Shown in pieces: positions 1 through 7,434 of a DNA stretch of 25,206 nt. Origin of the DNA: a virus; IMG/VR virus record IMGVR_UViG_3300050123_000185, positions 1 through 25,206 of that record. One strand, 5' to 3'. The notes below the pieces were generated by a model that saw only the letters and a list, made by a program, of their open reading frames with translations, had not been told where the DNA came from and searched no databases. How positions within the stretch are numbered: position 1 is the first letter of the stretch; every line of letters begins with the position of its first letter. The position numbers were made by a program, and so were the translations under genes.

Positions 1-1530
1 ATGAACGGCTATATTTTGGCACATGATCTGGGCACAAGTGGTGATAAGGCAACCCTGTATGATTGGAACGGCAAACTTTGCTCCAGTGTCTTGTATGAAT
101 ATCCAACCTTTTATCCTCAAGAGGGTCGAGGACGTGTTGAGCAAAACTCCGAAGATTGGTGGAAAGGTGTTTGCACATCCACACACCAGCTGATTTCAAA
201 GTCCGGTATTGCCCCCGAGGGCATTGAATGCATCACGTTCAGCGGTCAGATGATGGGATGCCTGCCTGTCAATCGCGCGGGGGAAACGCTTCGTTCCAGT
301 ATTATCTGGGCGGACATGAGAAGTGAGGAACAGGCTGATACGATGACAAATTTGCTTGGCATGGAGGCTTGTTACAAAATCACCGGGCACCGCATCGGTT
401 CCTCCTATACTGCCGCAAAGATTCTTTGGATTAAGGAAAACGAGCCGGGAATTTATAATAAAACCTATAAGTTTCTGCAAGCCAAGGATTACATTGCACT
501 GAAACTTACCGGAAAATTTGTTACCGACTACAGTGATGCATCCAGTATGAATCTTCTTGATATTGAGAAGAAAGTCTGGTCCCAAGACATTCTTTCCGCT
601 CTCAAGATTGACGAAAATATGCTGCCTGAGCTTCACCGCTCAACCGATATGATCGGCAGGGTCACCTGTGAAGCTGCCCGCGCAGTGGGGCTGCTGGAAG
701 GCACGCCCGTAATTATCGGCGGTGGGGATGGAAGCTGCGCTGCTGTGGGTGCAGGTGCCGTGGAAGAGGGTATCACCTACAACGTCATTGGTACATCCTC
801 ATGGATTGCCTGTGCGACCCGAAAACCCTATCTGGACAAACAAATGCGCACCTTCAACTTTGTTCACCTTGATCCCGATTTTTACACCCCCTGTGGTACG
901 ATGCAGGCAGCAGGGCATTCCATGAGCTGGCTGAAAAACACCTTATGCGGTTCTGAATCTACGCAGGCAAAAGAGCAAAAGCGCAGTGCCTATGCAATTA
1001 TAGATGAAGAAATCCTAAGTTCAGCACCGGGCGCCGGAAAACTTATCTATCTGCCTTATCTGCTGGGTGAAAGATCCCCTCGCTGGAATGCCGATGCAAG
1101 GGGCGCATTTATCGGCTTGACAATGGCAAGCACCAAAGCGGAAATATGCAGAGCAGTGCTTGAGGGTGTGGGCTATAATTTAAAAGTGATTTTAGATGCA
1201 CTCAGCGAATCGGTTCCAATTGAAGCGGTGCATGTGATAGGAGGCGGCGCCAAAAGCGCTGTTTGGCTGCAAATTCTTGCGGATATATGGCAGAAACCTC
1301 TTCTGATTCCGGAATATCTGGAAGAAGCAACCTCAATGGGCGCAGCCGTTTGCGGCGGAGTCGGCGTGGGCATGTTTAAAGACTTCAAAGTGATAAGCCA
1401 GTTCAACAAGGTCAGAAAACAGATTCTGCCGCGCCCTGAAAATGCCTCGATTTACCATAAATTGTATTCCGTGTTTGAGGAATCCTATAAGCAATTGGTT
1501 CCAGTGTATGAGAAGTTAAAATTAATTTAG
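1..1530 (+). CDS. xylB: FGGY-family carbohydrate kinase, xylulokinase-like
   Basis: Cytoplasmic sugar kinase that would phosphorylate a ketopentose, probably D-xylulose, with ATP for entry into the pentose phosphate pathway. Seen in the 509-aa product: N-terminal phosphate-binding motif DLGTSG (residues 9-14), substrate-loop motif GQMMG (82-86), WAD (103-105), the GGGDG motif with the likely catalytic base Asp243, GTSSW (264-268) and the adenosine motif GGGAKS (414-419). The length matches the family (about 480-510 aa). E. coli XylB has GQMHG where this has GQMMG, so the exact sugar is uncertain; a related ketose or sugar alcohol is possible. The ATG is the first base of the window, so the RBS is not visible and the start could lie further upstream. 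The gene is richer in G+C than the phage DNA that follows and is read here as host. Its stop at 1528-1530 lies just before a truncated phage gene. Confidence 0.83.
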   Translation: MNGYILAHDLGTSGDKATLYDWNGKLCSSVLYEYPTFYPQEGRGRVEQNSEDWWKGVCTSTHQLISKSGIAPEGIECITFSGQMMGCLPVNRAGETLRSSIIWADMRSEEQADTMTNLLGMEACYKITGHRIGSSYTAAKILWIKENEPGIYNKTYKFLQAKDYIALKLTGKFVTDYSDASSMNLLDIEKKVWSQDILSALKIDENMLPELHRSTDMIGRVTCEAARAVGLLEGTPVIIGGGDGSCAAVGAGAVEEGITYNVIGTSSWIACATRKPYLDKQMRTFNFVHLDPDFYTPCGTMQAAGHSMSWLKNTLCGSESTQAKEQKRSAYAIIDEEILSSAPGAGKLIYLPYLLGERSPRWNADARGAFIGLTMASTKAEICRAVLEGVGYNLKVILDALSESVPIEAVHVIGGGAKSAVWLQILADIWQKPLLIPEYLEEATSMGAAVCGGVGVGMFKDFKVISQFNKVRKQILPRPENASIYHKLYSVFEESYKQLVPVYEKLKLI

Positions 1531-1619
1531 ATGAGATTAAACTGATAATAGACGGTGGCTATAAAGATGAGCTGCATCAGCTGATAGAAAGGGAAACAGG
1601 AAAATTATCAACCAAGACT

Positions 1620-1985
1620 TTGTCTGAAGCCGAAGCTAATAAAGTTATTATCGTTTTAAAGGATATGATGAAGTATAAAAATCATATCGCACCTCTTAAA
1701 AAAGAAAAATCTTCTCCAGTAGAGGTACCCGGTATGGTAACGATCGGGCAGCAGAAAAAAATTTGGTACTTAATGTATCAAATTGAAAAGTGTGATAAAA
1801 CGAAAAGTAAAGCTTCCCTCGGAGATCGCCTTTGTGGTATAATAAAAAGACAATTACATATTGATGCCATATCACAGGCTCCTTTTAAATTCATTAACTT
1901 CAAAAATGGAAATCAGTTAATTGAAATTTTGAAGAAATATGTTGCGAGTGCCCAAGGAAAAGCACAAAGGAGTGATGTGAGTTGA
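1620..1985 (+). CDS. GemA-like regulator (DUF1018), 5'-truncated remnant
   Basis: The product resembles the gp16/GemA (DUF1018) family that sits between the early region and mor in Mu-like phages; its biochemical role is unclear. The C-terminal half (motifs MVTIGQQKKIWYLMYQI, SLGDRLCGIIK, then a NGNQLIEILKKYV helix) is typical of Firmicute members. The frame is open back to 1512, and codons from about 1563 (KDELHQLIERETG) also look like the family, but no ATG, GTG or TTG occurs before TTG 1620, and nothing resembling the usual first 20-30 residues is present. TTG 1620 has no convincing RBS. I therefore read it as a fragment whose 5' end was lost at the junction with the host kinase gene. Its TGA overlaps the TTG start of mor (TTGA), so it may still matter for translational coupling. 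Confidence 0.62.
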   Translation: MSEAEANKVIIVLKDMMKYKNHIAPLKKEKSSPVEVPGMVTIGQQKKIWYLMYQIEKCDKTKSKASLGDRLCGIIKRQLHIDAISQAPFKFINFKNGNQLIEILKKYVASAQGKAQRSDVS

Positions 1986-2302
1986 ACTTGCTCGAACAGA
2001 TTACACTTGACAGCCTTCCGGTCGAACAACGTGAGATTGCCAGTATTGTGGGGATTGAAGCTTATACAAAACTTGTTGAGCAATATGGCGGATGCAATAT
2101 ATATATTTTTAAAGCCGATACACTTCTTAAGGATTTACGAGACGCACAAATTAAAGATGAATTCGATGGCTATAATCATCGGGAACTTGCATTAAAATAT
2201 GATTTAAGCGAAAGGACAATAAGAGATATTGTCTCTGAAATTTCAAAGGGATTAAAAATCAAACAAATTGAAGGGCAAATAAATCTTTTTGATTTGCAAT
2301 AA
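1982..2302 (+). CDS. mor: Mor-family transcriptional activator
   Basis: A 106-aa DNA-binding protein of the Mor/C family, which in Mu activates the middle promoter as a dimer. Seen: an N-terminal part with the family-like stretch EAYTKLVEQYGGCNIYI, which corresponds to the dimerisation region, and a C-terminal helix-turn-helix at about residues 58-82 (YNHRELALKYDLSERTIRDI). Start is TTG 1982, overlapping the gemA stop by 4 nt, with AAAGGAG at 1966-1972 at good spacing. It is followed by a strong hairpin with a T run (2337-2388). In Firmicute Mu-like phages a single Mor usually serves both middle and late activation. Its target here would be expected upstream of the late genes, but I could not identify one with confidence. 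Confidence 0.85.
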   Translation: MNLLEQITLDSLPVEQREIASIVGIEAYTKLVEQYGGCNIYIFKADTLLKDLRDAQIKDEFDGYNHRELALKYDLSERTIRDIVSEISKGLKIKQIEGQINLFDLQ

Positions 2303-2336
2303 ATTCCCGCAGTTCCTCATTAGACAACCACATTTT

Positions 2337-2388
2337 AATAAGGTAGACTATAGGTGATAAGCCGAAAGTCTACCTTATTTATTTTTTT
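2337..2388 (+). terminator. Intrinsic terminator-like hairpin after mor
   Basis: A 13-bp perfect stem (2337-2349 pairs with 2367-2379, core AAGGTAGACT/AGTCTACCTT), a 17-nt loop, then TATTTTTTT to 2388. The T run runs straight into the AGGAGG ribosome binding site (2389-2394) of the next gene, leaving no space for a promoter between them. Either transcripts read through it, or the dyad also serves as an activator site. Confidence 0.7.
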
Positions 2389-2400
2389 AGGAGGATTTCC

Positions 2401-2727
2401 ATGAGGACAGATACGCTCGTCTATATACTCATTTCCTGTGGAGTAGCTATTTTTGGTGTTATAGGATATTTCCTAAAAAGGAGCTTTTCAGATATTGATA
2501 AATGCAAGGTGGATATTGAGGGCATTAAAGAAACTTACATAACAAAAGATGAATTCAAAGATTCTAAGGACGATTTGAAGGAAAAGCTTGATAAAGTATC
2601 CAGTGATGTGGAGGGCATTAAATCAAATTATATTAAGCAAGACGATTTTTATCGTGCGCAGTCAAATACTGATCAAAAGTTACAACGTATATATGATATT
2701 TTGCTTGAAATGAAGGGGGATAAATAA
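2401..2727 (+). CDS. Membrane-anchored coiled-coil protein, Mu gp25/DUF2730-like
   Basis: A 108-aa protein with one N-terminal transmembrane segment (about residues 7-25, LVYILISCGVAIFGVIGYF), a positively charged KRS stop, and a charged helical tail likely to form a coiled coil. The tail holds two imperfect repeats: DIEGIKETYITKDEF (about 39-53) and DVEGIKSNYIKQDDF (about 69-83). Topology, size and position just before gp26- and gp27-like genes match Mu gp25 (DUF2730), whose function is unknown. A holin/antiholin or spanin-like role is possible from topology alone, but a separate holin lies at 22778. The start ATG 2401 has a very strong AGGAGG at 2389-2394. Confidence 0.6.
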   Translation: MRTDTLVYILISCGVAIFGVIGYFLKRSFSDIDKCKVDIEGIKETYITKDEFKDSKDDLKEKLDKVSSDVEGIKSNYIKQDDFYRAQSNTDQKLQRIYDILLEMKGDK

Positions 2728-2728
2728 A

Positions 2729-3055
2729 GTGAACAAGGAAGATTTAAACAAACGCATTGAAGCCGGAAATTTTAAAGAAAATAACGGCAGGATCCTCCGC
2801 ACCATTAATATTCTTTCAGGTAAAGATATTAAACTTAAAAGCATAGAATTCGCATTATCAGAAATAAAGAATCATGAGCTTTATGAATCTTTATTTTATC
2901 TTCAGGATTCAGGTTATATAAAAATTAGGAATATAAACAGCAAAATCGATATTGATATTTATGATGCTGATCCGGACGATACTGAAATACGCATTACACG
3001 TAAGGGCATGGAGCTTTTAAAAGGTTTTGATAATAATCCTGCAGTTGATGTTTAG
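2729..3055 (+). CDS. Small winged-helix-like phage protein, Mu gp26-type
   Basis: A 108-aa protein of unknown role in the place of Mu gp26 (VpaChn25_0724-type family). The pattern supports a winged helix: an N-terminal helix with ILRTINILSG, a helix pair ending ELYESLFYLQDSGYIKIR (about residues 51-68), a beta wing, and a terminal EIRITRKGMELLKG, the usual close of ArsR/PadR-like winged helices in this family. Start is GTG 2729, one base after the preceding stop, with AAGGGGGA at 2713-2720. It is co-transcribed with its neighbours. It could bind DNA or be a packaging accessory; family assignment rests on position and fold pattern only. Confidence 0.55.
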   Translation: MNKEDLNKRIEAGNFKENNGRILRTINILSGKDIKLKSIEFALSEIKNHELYESLFYLQDSGYIKIRNINSKIDIDIYDADPDDTEIRITRKGMELLKGFDNNPAVDV

Positions 3056-3063
3056 GTGATCGT

Positions 3064-3606
3064 ATGAGTAATCAGAATAGAAAGCACAGTATAATTGATG
3101 CTTTGTCCCCAGAGCTTAAATGGACTGTTGAGCAAATGCTGCTTACAGGAAGCACATATAACGATATAGTTGATTATCTCGCCGTAAATGATATATCCAT
3201 TTCCATGGCAAGTATCTGCAGATATGCAAAAGCCTATAATGCGAATATCCAAATGCTAAATATCGCGCAGCAGAATTTTGCTCGCATGATGGAAGAGCTT
3301 GATAAGTATCCTGACCTTGACAGTACCGAGGCAATTATTCGGCTTACATCACAAAACGTCTTTAATGCCATTGCAAGCACCGAAGAGGAAGAATGGTCTA
3401 AAATTGATAAGGATAAATTGCTATCATCCGCTCTCGGTCTTGTGCGTGCAGCTGCATATAAGAAAAAAATAGACCTGCAGAATAAAAATGAGCTTGACAC
3501 CGGAATAGAAGCGATTAAATCTATGGCTTTCAAGGCAATGGCAAAAGAAAAGCCGGAACTTTTCAAAGAAGTTTCCGATTATCTTAATAATATGAGGGAT
3601 AAGTAA
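3064..3606 (+). CDS. DUF3486 / Mu gp27-like protein, putative small terminase-like
   Basis: A 180-aa, mostly helical protein of the DUF3486 family (Mu gp27), usually found directly before the large terminase and suspected to act in DNA recognition for packaging. Seen: an opening HSIIDALSPELKWTVEQMLL, then a helix-turn-helix-like segment (about residues 30-60, YNDIVDYLAVNDISISMAS) typical of these proteins, then long helices ending with a conserved-looking IEAIKSMAFKAMAKEKPELF. Start ATG 3064 has an AGGTGAT RBS at about 3055. It overlaps the next gene by one base (TAATG), so the two are probably translationally coupled. Confidence 0.75.
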   Translation: MSNQNRKHSIIDALSPELKWTVEQMLLTGSTYNDIVDYLAVNDISISMASICRYAKAYNANIQMLNIAQQNFARMMEELDKYPDLDSTEAIIRLTSQNVFNAIASTEEEEWSKIDKDKLLSSALGLVRAAAYKKKIDLQNKNELDTGIEAIKSMAFKAMAKEKPELFKEVSDYLNNMRDK

Positions 3607-4109
3607 TGAAATGCTATGTGCTGAAAGTTTTATCCGGTAATGAGATAAAAATTAGCAATAGGCTCCGGCAAGACGGTTTTACAGTTTATGTCCCTCGAGA
3701 AGACCGGCTTATAAGATCTCACGGTCATTGGATTAATCGCGAATATGTTTTATTTACCGGATATGTTTTTATTGATTTGGAATTTTCGGCAGTCTTATAT
3801 CATCAAATCAAAGGCATTATAGGGAATATAAATTTTCTTGAACTTCATGCCGGAAATCCTTCGGCTCTTACTGATCAGGAGCAAGATTACATACATATGA
3901 CATGTAAAACAGAAGAGCCTCTGGTCCCATCCATCGTTGAGATTATAAATAATAAACCTATACCGCTCTCGGGTATCCTTAAGGAGTTTAGCAATTCCGG
4001 AACTTTTATAAAATACAATATTCACAGATGCCAGGCATTTGTCTACATACCTTTTCTTAATGATTTTAAAAGATTGTCGTTCTCTTTCAAAATAGCAAAT
4101 AAAAGCTAA
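3606..4109 (+). CDS. NusG-like transcription antiterminator (LoaP/UpxY-type specialised paralogue)
   Basis: A 167-aa NusG-family protein that would bind RNA polymerase and change its pausing and termination. The NGN domain covers about residues 1-105: opening CYVLKVLSGNE (3-13), then VPREDRLIRSHGHW, YVLFTGYVFIDLE (47-59) and a KIR-like KGIIGNINFL. The C-terminal part (about 115-160) follows the KOW pattern (IPLSGILKEFSNSGTFIKYN, CQAFVYIPFL), though the usual glycines of the KOW turn are partly lost. Unlike housekeeping NusG it is phage-borne and sits immediately before a 219-nt non-coding leader and the head-tail operon, the arrangement expected for operon-specific paralogues such as LoaP and RfaH. 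It starts at ATG 3606 overlapping the gp27-like stop, with GAGGGA just upstream. Confidence 0.85.
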   Translation: MKCYVLKVLSGNEIKISNRLRQDGFTVYVPREDRLIRSHGHWINREYVLFTGYVFIDLEFSAVLYHQIKGIIGNINFLELHAGNPSALTDQEQDYIHMTCKTEEPLVPSIVEIINNKPIPLSGILKEFSNSGTFIKYNIHRCQAFVYIPFLNDFKRLSFSFKIANKS

Positions 4110-4328
4110 TTGATTTATGCGGTTGATTCGTCCTGCATGAAGAAAAGGCGGTTATAAGAAGTCTAATTACCGAGTTTAATAACTTAAGCTCGGATGGCGA
4201 AGCATATTCTATCTAAGCACCCTTTTAAAACCCTTTTAAAAGCTTTTAAATCGCCATAAAAACTAATAATTGGGTAAACATCAAGATTAAGATTTGGAGT
4301 TATATAAGCCATAGAGGGGGGAGTAAAA
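4110..4328 (+). promoter_or_regulatory. Structured non-coding leader between the NusG-like gene and terminase
   Basis: No plausible gene is seen in these 219 nt. The stretch holds a perfect hairpin at 4170-4193 (CCGAGTTTAA, loop TAAC, TTAAGCTCGG; one G-U pair). Directly next to it, ATGGCGA (4194-4200) is exactly complementary to TCGCCAT (4251-4257), enclosing a short tandem repeat. No T run follows either stem, so neither is an ordinary terminator. Position, directly after a NusG-like gene and before the long morphogenesis operon, suggests an RNA recruitment site for that protein (inference by analogy with LoaP-controlled operons, whose leaders carry an RNA hairpin). I found no convincing sigma-A promoter inside it. 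Confidence 0.55.
4220..4250 (+). repeat. Tandem 11-bp repeat with TTTTAAAA palindromes
   Basis: CCCTTTTAAAA occurs twice back to back (4220-4230, 4231-4241), followed by a partial third copy GCTTTTAAA (4242-4250). Each unit centres on a TTTTAAAA or CTTTTAAA palindrome. The 11-bp period is close to one helical turn, which would place the units on the same DNA face; in RNA they would lie in the loop closed by ATGGCGA/TCGCCAT. Confidence 0.75.
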
Positions 4329-5666
4329 TTGATATCAAAAAAGCAAGATAGTATTAATAAGTTATATGAACTTGTTAGTGCTGCAAATTCAAAAAAAGTA
4401 AAATGTAGTAAGAAGATATCTGAGCAAAAAATAAAAAAGATTATATCCCCCTCGTTTTTTGATATACATGAAGATATAAAAGCAGGATTACATACCTACT
4501 ACAAAATTGACGGTGGGCGTGGAAGCTTAAAATCATCATTTGTCAGCGAAGAAATTATAAACGGTATTATGCGTGATGCTTATAATGGCAAAGTTACAAA
4601 TGCATTGATTTTGAGACGCTACAAAGAAAATCTGACGGGCAGCGTTTATGAGCAACTGATATGGGCCATAGACAAGCTGGAAGTATCGGACTTATGGCAC
4701 TCCTCATTAAGTCCACTGGCACTTACTTATTTGCCTACAGGACAAAAGGTTATATTCAGAGGAGCAGACAAACCAACAAAAATAAAATCAATCAAAATCG
4801 CCAAAGGGTATATAAAATATCTTTGGTTTGAAGAACTTGATGAATTCGAAGGCAAAGAAAAAATAAGAAGCATACAACAGTCAATGTTGAGAGGCGGTAA
4901 TGAATTTACCGTCTTTTATTCATATAATCCCCCACGTTCTCAAAGAAGCTGGGTGAATGATCCTGTAAATTTCTCATCTCAAGATATATTATGTCATCAC
5001 AGTACCTATCTAACCGCTCCTCCAGATTGGTTGGGAAAGCAATTCATAGCTGCAGCTGAAGATTTAAAGATATCAAATTATGACGCATATAGGCATGAAT
5101 ATCTTGGTGAGATAACAGGCACAGGCGCTGAAGTCTTTATAAATCTTAAAAATCGCAAACTTACTGATGTTGAGATTAAAGAATTTGACCGCATCCGCAG
5201 AGGCCTTGATTTTGGATTTGCCAGTGATCCGCTTCATTACGCAGAAAGTCATTTTGATAAGACCCGGAAACGCCTATATATTTTCTTCGAGATCCATGCA
5301 ACCCGGATGAGTAATTTTAAACTTACGCAGTTTATCAGGGCAGAAAATAAAGCTAACAAAGAAATTATTGCAGATTCTGCGGAACCAAAGAGCATATCTG
5401 AGATGAATGGTTATGGTCTCCATGTAAGAGGCGCAAAAAAAGGACCCGACAGTGTTGATTACGGTATCAAATGGATGCAGGACCTTAACGAAATAATTAT
5501 TGATGCAGAGCGCTGCCCAAATACCTGGCGCGAATTTTATGGTTATGAACTGGAGCGTGATGCGAACGGCAATCTCAAGGCTGAGTACCCTGACAAAAAC
5601 AACCATAGCATCGATGCAGTCCGATATAGCTTAAATGATGATATAAAAAATGTGAGGGTGGTTTAA
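4329..5666 (+). CDS. terL: Terminase large subunit (XtmB/Terminase_3 type)
   Basis: Packaging motor ATPase and headful/cos nuclease that pumps DNA into the prohead through the portal. The 445-aa product has a Walker A-like GGRGSLKS (residues 62-69), Walker B LWFEELDE (165-172), a coupling-motif candidate SYNPPRS (198-204), and an RNase-H-like nuclease domain with acidic residues D294 (GLDFG), D349 (ADSAEPKS) and D429 (HSIDAVRY). Length and motifs fit PBSX XtmB-type terminases, unlike the Mu gp28 type expected beside a gp27-like gene. Start is TTG 4329 behind an AGAGGGGGGAG RBS at 4313-4322; no better ATG exists upstream. It is the first gene after the structured leader. Confidence 0.9.
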   Translation: MISKKQDSINKLYELVSAANSKKVKCSKKISEQKIKKIISPSFFDIHEDIKAGLHTYYKIDGGRGSLKSSFVSEEIINGIMRDAYNGKVTNALILRRYKENLTGSVYEQLIWAIDKLEVSDLWHSSLSPLALTYLPTGQKVIFRGADKPTKIKSIKIAKGYIKYLWFEELDEFEGKEKIRSIQQSMLRGGNEFTVFYSYNPPRSQRSWVNDPVNFSSQDILCHHSTYLTAPPDWLGKQFIAAAEDLKISNYDAYRHEYLGEITGTGAEVFINLKNRKLTDVEIKEFDRIRRGLDFGFASDPLHYAESHFDKTRKRLYIFFEIHATRMSNFKLTQFIRAENKANKEIIADSAEPKSISEMNGYGLHVRGAKKGPDSVDYGIKWMQDLNEIIIDAERCPNTWREFYGYELERDANGNLKAEYPDKNNHSIDAVRYSLNDDIKNVRVV

Positions 5667-5667
5667 A

Positions 5668-5904
5668 ATGATGATTAAGCAGCAAATTCCAGATGGGGAT
5701 TTTTGTGGTTCTTATTCTCGTGAAAATGGTAAAGAGAAAATGTGCATTTTTATTGACAGAGGAGCGAACTTTGAAAATACAGATTTAAGCTGGCAATGTA
5801 GAAGAAATCCCAATGTTACACTTGGTTCAGAAATTGAATCGGGGCCATCACGTAATAAAAATATTGTAAAATGTCGCGCCTGTTTGAAAGAAAAGGTGAC
5901 ATAA
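5668..5904 (+). CDS. Small cysteine-rich protein of unknown function
   Basis: I do not recognise this 78-aa protein. It has five cysteines (13, 26, 44, 69, 72), including a C-terminal KCRACL pair, which could bind a metal as a degenerate zinc ribbon. It has no signal peptide or membrane segment. It lies between terminase and portal, 1 nt after the terminase stop and 3 nt before the portal start, with a GAGGGTGG RBS at 5654-5661, so it is clearly part of the packaging operon. Two ATG codons stand in tandem (5668, 5671). It could be a packaging accessory or a small DNA/protein-binding moron; nothing in the sequence decides. Confidence 0.65.
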   Translation: MMIKQQIPDGDFCGSYSRENGKEKMCIFIDRGANFENTDLSWQCRRNPNVTLGSEIESGPSRNKNIVKCRACLKEKVT

Positions 5905-5907
5905 TCG

Positions 5908-7434
5908 ATGTACATAACAGAATTAGATCTTTTAAAGCAAAAACTCAGTATCGAAGGCAAATTAAATATCAGTGAAATCATTAAGAATATCCTTAATGAT
6001 GCTGCCATTGAAGAACGCCGGATTTATATGAATGTTGGTGAGCGTTATTATGAAAATGGTCATGATATACTTTATCATGACTTTCGCTGCTCAACTATAT
6101 ATGATACGGTTGAGGATCCTGATAATTTCGGGCAAACAAAAGATGTTATAAATACAGTTACAAACAATAATAATTCCAATATGCATAATGTTCATAATTT
6201 TCATCAGTTGCAAGTTGACCAAAAAGTTAGTTATATAGCAGGCAAAGCTCCAACAATAAGCGTTGAAAATGATAAAGAATTTGAATCACTGTTAACAAAG
6301 CGCACAACTGATGAAGAATTTCCTGATCTTATATATGATTGGATCGAAGGCGCAAGCAATAAAGGTATTGAATGGATACATGTATATTATGATTTCAATG
6401 GTATTCTACAATATTGCATTGTTCCGGCACAAGAAGTGATTGCATTTTATGATTCTGAACATCAAAAAGAGCTTCAGGATATTGTAAGGTTTTATATGTT
6501 TGATGTTATAAGTAATGGCAAAACTGTTAAACGGCATAAAATCGAGTGGTGGGAAGTTGATAAAGTCACTTATTATATTGAGGATGAGCAGGGCAATTAC
6601 ATGCTTGATCCGTTATACCCTATAAACCCTATGCCGCACTGGTGGGATATTACTACCGTTGACAATATGGAACAAAGCAAAGTGCCGCAAACATGGGGGC
6701 GTGTACCTTTTATCCCTTTGCATAATAACAGTCATGACATAAGTGATCTTTTGCGAAATAAAAGCCTTATAGATGCCTATAACATGATATCATCAACAAG
6801 TACCAACAATCAGATTGATTTGGTTGAATTGTATTGGGTTATACATGGATATGGCGGAGAGACTGCAAAAGCGATTGCAAAAAAGCTGCAGATCAATAAA
6901 TCTGTAAGCATTAATAGTGAAGAAGGTTCTGTGACTGCCCAGCAAATAACTCTCAATGTTGAAGAGCGTGTTAAATGGCTGGAATTGTTAAGACACGATA
7001 TTTATCATTTTGGTATGGCCATTGACACAAGTGATGAGCAGCTCGGCAACAATCCTTCAGGCGTTTCATTAAAATTTAAATACACACAATTGGATTTAAA
7101 AGCCAATCCATTAATATTAAAACTTAAAAAGGCCTTAAAGGATCTATTTTGGTTTATTACAGTTGATATTAATCTTAAAAATAATGCCTCATATGATAGC
7201 AAAAAAATTGTTGTTGCTATTAATAAGTCAATGATAACCAATGACTTAGAGACGGTTAATATGATAAACGCCTCAAAAGGTCTTGTTCCCGATAATCTAT
7301 TGTTAGCAGCTCATCCACTTGTTGAGGATGCCAATCAAGCAGCAATAGATTTAAAGGCCCAGCAGGATGATTTAGATAAACGAAGAGCTAAGTTATTCGG
7401 AAATAATGATATTCCGCCTGGTGGTGAAGATTAA
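5908..7434 (+). CDS. Portal protein (SPP1 gp6-like)
   Basis: The 508-aa product would form the dodecameric portal at the special vertex, docking terminase and joining the tail. Its size and pattern match the SPP1 gp6/Phage_prot_Gp6 family: an early YENGHDILYHDF segment, LQVDQKVSYIAGKAPTI (about residues 108-124), YDWIEGASNKGIEW-HVYYDFNG (about 146-172), IVRFYMFD, WGRVPFIPLHNN (about 261-272), SLIDAYNMISS, and a DEQLGNNPSGVSLKFKYTQL stretch near residue 380-400 ahead of a long helix. Start ATG 5908 follows AGGTGA at about 5893. It overlaps the MuF gene by one base (TAATG), as is common for portal-MuF pairs. Confidence 0.88.
   Translation: MYITELDLLKQKLSIEGKLNISEIIKNILNDAAIEERRIYMNVGERYYENGHDILYHDFRCSTIYDTVEDPDNFGQTKDVINTVTNNNNSNMHNVHNFHQLQVDQKVSYIAGKAPTISVENDKEFESLLTKRTTDEEFPDLIYDWIEGASNKGIEWIHVYYDFNGILQYCIVPAQEVIAFYDSEHQKELQDIVRFYMFDVISNGKTVKRHKIEWWEVDKVTYYIEDEQGNYMLDPLYPINPMPHWWDITTVDNMEQSKVPQTWGRVPFIPLHNNSHDISDLLRNKSLIDAYNMISSTSTNNQIDLVELYWVIHGYGGETAKAIAKKLQINKSVSINSEEGSVTAQQITLNVEERVKWLELLRHDIYHFGMAIDTSDEQLGNNPSGVSLKFKYTQLDLKANPLILKLKKALKDLFWFITVDINLKNNASYDSKKIVVAINKSMITNDLETVNMINASKGLVPDNLLLAAHPLVEDANQAAIDLKAQQDDLDKRRAKLFGNNDIPPGGED

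Noticed and set aside
196-636. 146-aa open frame on the minus strand in the kinase gene
   Set aside because: The plus frame has full FGGY motifs; the minus frame is a codon-bias shadow.
4122-4145. Possible 7-codon leader peptide (ATG CGG ... TGA) after the NusG-like gene
   Set aside because: No RBS precedes it and no repeated-codon attenuation pattern is visible.
4194-4257. ATGGCGA/TCGCCAT pair as a terminator
   Set aside because: It is followed by AAAAAC on the plus strand, not by a T run, so it is kept only as a leader structure.
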